A DNA stretch of 7,224 bases, from positions 1 through 7,224 of the forward strand of contig CACZNZ010000472.1 of assembly GCA_902782625.1 (NCBI GenBank), given 5' to 3'. The stretch comes from an uncultured Lachnospiraceae bacterium. Lineage in GTDB: Bacteria > Bacillota > Clostridia > Lachnospirales > Lachnospiraceae. Under the pieces are notes generated by a model. It did not search any database and was not told the DNA's origin. It was given only the letters and a program-made list of their open reading frames with translations. The position numbers were made by a program, and so were the translations under genes. This document shows, in pieces, positions 1 through 5,030 of the stretch (positions are counted from its first letter, which is position 1; each line of letters starts with the position of its first letter).

Positions 1-277
1 CAAATCCATGAAGGGTGTTGTGAAAAAGATTACGGTAAAAGGAGCTAAGAATAGTCTGAAAGCCGGAAAGACCATGAAGCTTAAAGCTGTTGTAAAAGCA
101 ACAAAGGGTGCGAACAGAAAGCTGAAATGGACATCATCGAACACAAAATACGCGACAGTGACAAAGACCGGTAAAGTCAAAGCACTTCAAGCCGGCAAAG
201 GAAAAACTGTTAAGATCAAGGTAATGGCAACAGACGGAAGCAATAAGAAAGTGATCAAGAAGATCAGAATCAAATAA
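1..277 (+). CDS. 3' end of a secreted Ig-like (Big_2) domain protein, probable paralog of the next gene
   Basis: This is the C-terminal end of a gene that starts before the window; the reading frame has codons beginning at base 2 and stops at TAA 275-277. The visible 91 complete codons encode one lysine-rich bacterial Ig-like domain of Big_2 type. Its hallmarks are ITVKG near the start, LKAGKTMKLKAVV, KLKWTSSN, YATVT, GKVKA and a final MATDGS strand. From the Met codon at 8 the peptide matches the last domain of the following gene at 75 of 88 positions. That makes it likely, though not proven, that the missing upstream part is another aerolysin-like paralog. The protein ends directly after the Ig fold, with no LPXTG motif, membrane anchor or SLH domain. 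The strongly basic surface could hold it to anionic wall polymers (inference). The Met at 8 is internal, not a start: no ribosome binding site is visible in the seven bases before it, and the domain continues upstream in frame. Confidence 0.88.
   Translation, partial: KSMKGVVKKITVKGAKNSLKAGKTMKLKAVVKATKGANRKLKWTSSNTKYATVTKTGKVKALQAGKGKTVKIKVMATDGSNKKVIKKIRIK
8..271 (+). repeat. Direct repeat, copy 1: terminal Big_2 domain coding unit
   Basis: This 88-codon unit is repeated at 4624-4887 at the end of the next gene. The two translations are identical at 75 of 88 positions with no gaps, and the DNA also matches over long stretches, for example through the codons for KAGKTMK. Many of the base differences are synonymous. 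The pattern fits tandem gene duplication, or gene conversion between the tails of neighbouring paralogs. Confidence 0.9.
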
Positions 278-290
278 TTGGGATGCATAG

Positions 291-332
291 ATCTTTTCGG
301 GATTCTTGCATGATAAAGAATCCCGAAAAGAT
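291..332 (+). promoter_or_regulatory. Perfect 17-bp inverted repeat in the intergenic leader
   Basis: Bases 291-307 and 316-332 are exact reverse complements (17 of 17) around an 8-base loop, GCATGATA. The hairpin lies 13 bases after the stop of the first gene and ends 7 bases before the AGGAGG of the next. No run of T follows either arm on either strand, so it is not a canonical intrinsic terminator. It could be a degenerate terminator, a 3'-end stabilising hairpin for the upstream message, a leader structure that affects initiation at 352, or a protein-binding palindrome. The sequence alone does not decide between these. Confidence 0.75.
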
Positions 333-339
333 TCAATAC

Positions 340-345
340 AGGAGG
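340..345 (+). promoter_or_regulatory. Ribosome binding site (AGGAGG) for the gene at 352
   Basis: A perfect AGGAGG lies six bases before ATG 352 and decides the start. The in-frame ATG at 283 has no comparable site, and it would put the hairpin arms and a charged, non-signal-like 23-residue extension in front of an obvious signal peptide. Confidence 0.92.
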
Positions 346-351
346 AAAGCA

Positions 352-3300
352 ATGATAAAAAATGGTATAAAAAGACTTATTACCACTTCTTTTGCTCTCA
401 TTCTTGCCACAGGGATGGTTGCCCAAAATAGTGCATTCAGTTCTCTGATTGCACCAGAAGTGAATGCGGCCGAGAAATCCGACTTCGGGAATATAGAGTA
501 TTACACAGATGAGAATGATAATGATATCAGAACGGGTTTTAAGTCGATTGAATATAAGGGAAAGACATATTTCGACATCGCTGATAATGAACAAAAAACA
601 GTAAAAGATGATAATGGAAAAGAGTATAAAGTTCCGATTACGATCGATCATGCGCAGCTGGAAAAACTGATATACAAAAAAGATGAAAACAATGACCTGA
701 AAAAAGAGATTCAAAGAAAATGGGCTAAAATCGCTGTCGGCATGATGCAGGATCTCAATACGGACTACACTTGTAATGGTAAAGATTTTGTAGATAATTT
801 CGTCAATGGCGATTCCAGTGATGATGATGATGAAATCGATCTTGCAAGAGCATTGGGAGAAGTAAATAATGAAACTGTAAATCAAGGACATACTCGTGAT
901 GACTGTATAAGAGGCACAGGATTATTTGAGATTAATTCCCTGAATGATGCTAGAAAAAGAATGGGTCAGGAGATTTATCATATTAATGATGAAAAAATCT
1001 CTTACGGGGAATTTATGAAAGAAGGACCTGGGAAGGAAAAAGACAGTGCTCTGCCTGATCTTAAAAAGGATGATTCTACTTTAGGGTTTGCCACTATCGT
1101 TACTTCCCTGAATCAGAGAGGCGGGACATATGGATATGACTATGCAAGCTTTGGTATAGCATTTTATGATTTTGATATTGCGCCATTCTGTGATTCAGAA
1201 GAACTCGAACATATCACTTCCTTTGAGTCTGTAAAAAATGAAGACAGTCTCATAGAAGCTGCAACGAGTAACCATGCTCCGGCTTTTAACTATGAGTCAA
1301 GCACAGGTGTGGAAGACCAATCAGATGGAGTACATGTATATTATGAAAATGACAGTGCTGATGCTACATCCAAAGGATTAACACAAGGTACCAGCACTTC
1401 AAAGAGTTGGTCTAATTCTTTTGAAGAATCAAGTTCATTTGCAGTGAATGAAAAATTTGGTATTTCATTAGGCGGAAAAGGAAAACCTGGTGGTTGGTTT
1501 TTGAAGCTGGATAAAGAAATCAGTTTCAATTTTAGTTCTTCCCAGACTTTTTCTCATTCAGAATCCAGCACGGTTTCTAATTCTACTTCAACGGATCTTA
1601 CTGGAAGTGTTAATGTAACGGTTCCTGCACATACTGCAGTGGAACAGAAAGCGTTCAGAGACAATAAAAAACTTAGTTATACATATAAATGTCCTGTAGC
1701 GCTAACCTATAAGGTTGTCATTTTTGGTATGAATGGCTACTTCTATTCCGATGGTGCAGCTACCAACTATATGAATACAGCCGGATATCATCATGCATGT
1801 TTTAGCATGAAGGTTGGAGAGGGAAATGAAACTTATGGAAAAACAGCGGAAGATAATCTGTATTACAGATTAAATCATGAAACCTATGACAGTTCTGATG
1901 ACCAATTTGCCGGTACAACAAGTTGTTGGACTGACAGAGATACCAATGAAAAGAAATCTATCAACTGGACTAAGGTAAAAACAAAGGTTCCTGAAATAAA
2001 TAATTATGCGAAGTCTGTACCGATGTGTGGAATGGGTGGAACTATCGAGTTTAACACCAATGTGCTCAACTATGTCATCGGAGATTTCAGTCCTCTGTAC
2101 GATCTTGACGAGGTAAAATTGGCTGATGTTAATTATTCGCAGCAGGAAATGAGTACTGATACGGAATTGCCACTGTATAATCTTGGAGTAAACGGATTTG
2201 ATGATGGCAATGTTCCTTACTATGGGTTTAATGCCAATGATGGTCACTGGGTACTCTGCAAAGCAGATGGAACCAGAATGACTCCGCAAGAAATCGAAGG
2301 AGTTAAATCAATTGCTGAAATCAGACTGTCACCTAATGGATATCAATATCTGAAAGGTATTGGCGAGGGAACTGTCTATCTCAAATGGGTATTAAAGGAT
2401 GGTAAATCTTTATCAAGTATAAAAGGTGTAGGTCCGGTTACTTCCGAGAATTTTGATACAAGAATTCCATGCGGACAGAACGGGAAAAATAAGACTTTTA
2501 TTACAGTGCAGGTAAATGAATCACCGAGTTATACAGTTAAATCTATGGAGATAAACCGGAAAGAAGAAATAGATAAGAATTCCACCGGTTTTCTTAATGG
2601 TTTCCTTGATGTGGTGACAACAGATACACAAGGCATAAGGAGAAATGCGCCATTCTATTGGGATGCTTCCTGGGATAGTGATTATAGTGTTACGTCTGAT
2701 GGTAAAGTGACGATCACAAAACCGACGGATGAGCTTGAAGTATTTGCCAATTCAAGGTTTGATGATAATGTTTATAAAAAGATGGTTCTGAAAGCAGCCA
2801 GAGTTAAGCTCTCTGAGGGAGCCAGCTTCCTTGATCGCGACGGGAATAAGACTACGAATGATATCTACATTGTGGGTGACGGTGTTCGTGTGAAGTCCGA
2901 CAAGGACGATTTCGTTGCATTCAAACTGGAATATCCTAATGGTGACGAGGAGATGATCTATGATAAAGAAGCATTCTTCGTTATGCCGGATATCGATGCA
3001 GATCAGACTCTGAAAGTGACAGAGATTACAGCAGATATGATCAGAAACTGGACCTTTGCTCTTCCGGAAAATGAAGCTGAAAATATGTGGATCGGAGAAG
3101 GACAGCCATCTGTTACAGCTGATCTGAAGAACTGGATCGGTCAGGGAGATTACACTGATGAGGAATGGGAGCACTTCGATCCTGCACGTATAGTATTTAC
3201 TGTAGCAGATGCAGAAGGCAATCCTACGGATGATGCTTCTGTTGATGAAGGAACATTAACAGTTAGTGCACCGGGAACATATCAATTAACGGCAAGCAAA

Positions 3301-4896
3301 GACAGCACGGTTTCTACACTTGAACTTACAGTGCGTGAAGTGAAGAAAGATGACCAGCCGGTAGATCCTGTGGATCCGGTACTTGACCTGTCGACCATTA
3401 CAGATGTTGATCTTAATGAGGAAGGCAAAGTTGAAATTACCTTCGAAGGACCTGAGGACAGAGAAGGCTCCATCATTCAGCTGTCAACAAATGAGCAGTT
3501 TATACCTGAAGAAGAAGATGTTGAAGGCAATGTTACATTGCAGGGCGAGATCCGGGAACAGAAAGTCGAAGGACAGGGAACAAAGGCTGTAATCGAAGAC
3601 CTTGATGATAACACGCAATGGTTCGTAAGAGTCTTTGCTTATGGAAAGAAAGAGGGAAAAGATGTTTACGGTGAGCCGTCTACGCCTCTTAATATCCAGG
3701 GTACCCTGCAGGATAAGGCTATTGAAGATGTTAAAAAAGCTATAAATGATATTCCTGCAGAACTTGATGATTCAGAAGCAACGAAAACTCTTGTCGATGA
3801 TGCCAAAGAAGCATTTGATGCACTTCCTGAGGAAGCACAGAAAAAGCTTAGTGAGGATCAAACAGTATCAACAAAACTTGACGCTGCAACAAAAGCAATG
3901 GATGCCATTGCATCTATAAAAGCACTTCCGGATCCAGCTGCTGAATCTGACACCGATGCAGTACAGAAAGCAAGAGCTGCTTACGATGCTTATGAAACTA
4001 TGAGTGAAGAAGCAAAGGCAGCAGCTTCTATCAAGCAAGATCTGCTTGATACATTGAAGGCAAATCTGCAGAAAGCCGAAGAAGAGTATGCTCAGAGCGT
4101 AGCAGATAAGGCAAAAGAGCTTATCAGCAAGCTTTCTGATCCGGCAGAATTAAAAGACAAAGAAGCGGTTGAAGCTGCCAAAGCAGCATTTGCGAAATAT
4201 GAAGCTTTGTCCGAAGAACTGAAGAAGGGTGTAAAAGATTTCTCGGCAGATGAACTGAAGGCAAAACTTACCAAGGCTGATGGACAGGTAAAAGCTGCTG
4301 AAGAAGCAGCGAAAAAAGCAGCTGACGGTGGTAAGAAAGATACACCTCCAGCAGCTGCACCGGTTGTAAAGGTTGCTTCTATCAGATTAATCGGATTGTC
4401 CAGGAAGATTGCGGCAGGCAAGAAGCTGAAACTGACAGCAACAGTTCTCCCGGCTAATGCAGCCAACAAGAAACTGAAATGGACATCTTCGAATAAGAAG
4501 CTTGCTACAGTAACCCAGACAGGTACTGTGAAACTTAAGAAGAAAGCAGCCGGAAAGACTGTGAAGATCATTGCATCTGCAACAGATGGATCCGGTAAGA
4601 AAGCTGTCTGGAAGATCAAAGGTATGAAAGGTATTGTGAAGAAGATTACGGTAAAAGGTGCCAAGAAGACACTGAAAGCCGGAAAGACCATGAAACTTAA
4701 GGCGGTTGTAAAGGCTACCAAGGGTGCGAATAAGAAATTGAAATGGACTTCTTCCAATACAGAATATGCAACTGTAACTTCCACCGGTAAGGTAAAAGCA
4801 CTGAATGCCGGTATAGGTAAGACGGTAACGATTAAAGTCATGGCAACTGACGGTAGTGGACGGAAGGTTAGTAAAAAGATTAAGATCACGAAATAA
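352..4896 (+). CDS. Secreted multidomain protein with aerolysin-like pore-forming module, helical stalk and two Big_2 domains
   Basis: The protein has 1514 residues from ATG 352, chosen for its AGGAGG. Residues 1-39 form a signal peptide: basic start MIKNGIKR, hydrophobic core, likely cleavage after VNA. Residues 45-290 form an acidic domain of no family I recognise, shared with the gene at 5031 (INSLNDARKRM, IVTSLNQRGG, DYASFGIAFYDFD). Residues 344-463 resemble the aerolysin/ETX-MTX2 pore-forming core: an amphipathic hairpin (364-394), a Ser/Thr-rich strand, VPAHTAV (424-430) and a strand ending LTYKVVIFGMNG. Residues 464-720 continue the paralog homology. Residues 724-995 look like Ig-type beta segments. 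A DP-rich linker leads to an FnIII-like domain (1012-1116), three helical repeats (1123-1327) and two Lys-rich Big_2 domains (1340-1424, 1425-1514). No LPXTG, SLH or C-terminal membrane segment is present. At 1514 residues it is far longer than the aerolysin-family toxins I know, which run to roughly 300-500. It probably acts outside the cell or on its surface. Pore formation is inferred; an adhesin with a beta-rich domain is the main alternative. Confidence 0.9.
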   Translation: MIKNGIKRLITTSFALILATGMVAQNSAFSSLIAPEVNAAEKSDFGNIEYYTDENDNDIRTGFKSIEYKGKTYFDIADNEQKTVKDDNGKEYKVPITIDHAQLEKLIYKKDENNDLKKEIQRKWAKIAVGMMQDLNTDYTCNGKDFVDNFVNGDSSDDDDEIDLARALGEVNNETVNQGHTRDDCIRGTGLFEINSLNDARKRMGQEIYHINDEKISYGEFMKEGPGKEKDSALPDLKKDDSTLGFATIVTSLNQRGGTYGYDYASFGIAFYDFDIAPFCDSEELEHITSFESVKNEDSLIEAATSNHAPAFNYESSTGVEDQSDGVHVYYENDSADATSKGLTQGTSTSKSWSNSFEESSSFAVNEKFGISLGGKGKPGGWFLKLDKEISFNFSSSQTFSHSESSTVSNSTSTDLTGSVNVTVPAHTAVEQKAFRDNKKLSYTYKCPVALTYKVVIFGMNGYFYSDGAATNYMNTAGYHHACFSMKVGEGNETYGKTAEDNLYYRLNHETYDSSDDQFAGTTSCWTDRDTNEKKSINWTKVKTKVPEINNYAKSVPMCGMGGTIEFNTNVLNYVIGDFSPLYDLDEVKLADVNYSQQEMSTDTELPLYNLGVNGFDDGNVPYYGFNANDGHWVLCKADGTRMTPQEIEGVKSIAEIRLSPNGYQYLKGIGEGTVYLKWVLKDGKSLSSIKGVGPVTSENFDTRIPCGQNGKNKTFITVQVNESPSYTVKSMEINRKEEIDKNSTGFLNGFLDVVTTDTQGIRRNAPFYWDASWDSDYSVTSDGKVTITKPTDELEVFANSRFDDNVYKKMVLKAARVKLSEGASFLDRDGNKTTNDIYIVGDGVRVKSDKDDFVAFKLEYPNGDEEMIYDKEAFFVMPDIDADQTLKVTEITADMIRNWTFALPENEAENMWIGEGQPSVTADLKNWIGQGDYTDEEWEHFDPARIVFTVADAEGNPTDDASVDEGTLTVSAPGTYQLTASKDSTVSTLELTVREVKKDDQPVDPVDPVLDLSTITDVDLNEEGKVEITFEGPEDREGSIIQLSTNEQFIPEEEDVEGNVTLQGEIREQKVEGQGTKAVIEDLDDNTQWFVRVFAYGKKEGKDVYGEPSTPLNIQGTLQDKAIEDVKKAINDIPAELDDSEATKTLVDDAKEAFDALPEEAQKKLSEDQTVSTKLDAATKAMDAIASIKALPDPAAESDTDAVQKARAAYDAYETMSEEAKAAASIKQDLLDTLKANLQKAEEEYAQSVADKAKELISKLSDPAELKDKEAVEAAKAAFAKYEALSEELKKGVKDFSADELKAKLTKADGQVKAAEEAAKKAADGGKKDTPPAAAPVVKVASIRLIGLSRKIAAGKKLKLTATVLPANAANKKLKWTSSNKKLATVTQTGTVKLKKKAAGKTVKIIASATDGSGKKAVWKIKGMKGIVKKITVKGAKKTLKAGKTMKLKAVVKATKGANKKLKWTSSNTEYATVTSTGKVKALNAGIGKTVTIKVMATDGSGRKVSKKIKITK
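1381..1740 (+). other. Aerolysin/ETX-MTX2-like pore-forming module within the 352-4896 protein (residues 344-463)
   Basis: The order of elements matches the beta-pore-forming core of aerolysin-type toxins. A Ser-rich strand (SKSWSNSF) is followed by a hairpin whose second strand alternates hydrophobic residues (W382, L384, L386, I390, F392, F394) with polar ones (K385, D387, E389, S391, N393), around the turn G374-G381. Next come a long Ser/Thr run (residues 395-420), SVNVTVPAHTAV, and a strand with LSYTYKCPVALTYKVVIFG. From memory, aerolysin has a comparable order: an amphipathic segment, a Ser/Thr run, TVPARSK, then DISYPYEF and a SYDLTLSG strand. This is motif recognition, not a scored alignment. 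Confidence 0.68.
3385..3699 (+). other. FnIII-like domain within the 352-4896 protein (residues 1012-1116)
   Basis: After the linker PVDPVDP the sequence has an FnIII-like strand pattern: an ITDVDL start, a KVEITFEGP strand, an IQLSTNEQF strand, a loop, then AVIEDLDDNTQWFVRVFAY, which matches the usual E-strand, tyrosine-corner-like and F-strand spacing. It ends in GEPSTPLNI. Such domains normally act as spacers or ligand-binding modules in secreted bacterial proteins. The assignment is by pattern only. Confidence 0.6.
3718..4332 (+). repeat. Three alpha-helical repeats, probable stalk (residues 1123-1327)
   Basis: About 205 residues are rich in Ala, Lys, Glu and Asp, with almost no Gly or aromatic residues apart from scattered Tyr and Phe. 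Three units of about 60-70 residues can be seen, each with a core like AK-AFDALPEEAQKKL, AR-AYDAYETMSEEAK or AK-AFAKYEALSEELKKGV, followed by a second helix containing L--A. Separators such as LPDPAA and LSDPAELKD mark unit borders. This resembles the small helical-bundle repeats common in Gram-positive surface proteins, which act as spacers or as binding units. No target can be read from the sequence. The tail then passes through a short Ala/Pro linker into the Big_2 domains. Confidence 0.78.
4369..4893 (+). repeat. Two tandem lysine-rich Big_2 Ig-like domains (residues 1340-1514)
   Basis: Both units carry the Big_2 signature: a LKA/LTA strand, KLKWTSSN, ATVT, a G-V or GKVKA strand, AGKTV or GKTV, and ATDGSG. 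The second unit (4624-4893) is nearly the same as the end of the upstream gene at 8-277. The first is more diverged. The units are strongly basic, in contrast with the acidic N-terminal domain of the same protein, which suggests electrostatic retention on teichoic-acid-bearing wall (inference). Confidence 0.88.
4624..4887 (+). repeat. Direct repeat, copy 2: terminal Big_2 domain coding unit
   Basis: This is the partner of the unit at 8-271, with 75 of 88 codons giving the same residue and no gaps. Within its own protein it is closer to the upstream gene's tail than to the neighbouring Big_2 domain at 4369-4623. That argues for duplication or conversion of whole tails rather than local domain repetition. 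Confidence 0.9.
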
Positions 4897-4942
4897 TCCG
4901 ATTAAGATGATTAAATTTGTGGTACGGGATCTCTTCTGAAAT

Positions 4943-4982
4943 AACGCAGGGAATCTGTACATATAAGATTTCCTGCGTTTTT
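4943..4982 (+). terminator. Rho-independent terminator after the 1514-residue protein gene
   Basis: Arms 4943-4956 and 4966-4979 form a 14-bp stem with one G-U pair around a 9-base loop, and five T residues (4978-4982) close it. It lies 46 bases after the stop codon. It should end most transcripts of the upstream gene, so the gene at 5031 needs either read-through or its own promoter. I see no convincing -35/-10 pair in the remaining 48 bases. Confidence 0.88.
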
Positions 4983-5018
4983 CCTACTTGGATACAAGAG
5001 ACTGTAGTCATGACACAC

Positions 5019-5024
5019 AGGGGG
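5019..5024 (+). promoter_or_regulatory. Ribosome binding site (AGGGGG) for the gene at 5031
   Basis: AGGGGG lies six bases before ATG 5031, the same spacing as in the upstream paralog. An in-frame ATG at 5010 lies before this site and would swallow it, so 5031 is the better start. Confidence 0.82.
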
Positions 5025-5030
5025 AAAGAG

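Noticed and set aside
283..351. Upstream in-frame ATG giving a 23-residue longer N-terminus for the large protein
   Set aside because: It lacks a ribosome binding site and would translate through the hairpin. ATG 352 has a perfect AGGAGG at six bases and begins a typical signal peptide.
187..891. Minus-strand open frame of 234 codons with hydrophobic, Ile/Phe-rich translation resembling a membrane protein
   Set aside because: It is antisense to two genes with clear domains and crosses the intergenic hairpin. The Ile/Phe richness comes from reading A/T-rich Asp, Asn and Lys codons in reverse.
3361..3381. Pro/Asp repeat (VDPVDP) as a possible wall-spanning or sorting region
   Set aside because: It is far too short and is followed by more folded domains; it is simply an inter-domain linker.
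3383..3592. Plus-strand 69-codon frame inside the FnIII-like region
   Set aside because: It lies out of frame within a well-supported coding region, with no ribosome binding site and no recognisable features.
4092..4889. Minus-strand open frame of 265 codons
   Set aside because: It lies wholly antisense to the helical and Big_2 region. Its Phe/Ala/Ser-rich translation is what the complement of Lys/Ala/Glu codons gives, and it has no family features.
5010..5030. In-frame ATG at 5010 as start of the downstream paralog
   Set aside because: The AGGGGG site lies inside this stretch and serves ATG 5031, where the signal peptide begins. Nothing comparable precedes 5010.
4983..5030. Possible promoter TTGGAT plus downstream A/T-rich bases before the gene at 5031
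   Set aside because: No -10 box near TATAAT occurs at a suitable 16-18 base spacing, so I do not annotate it.
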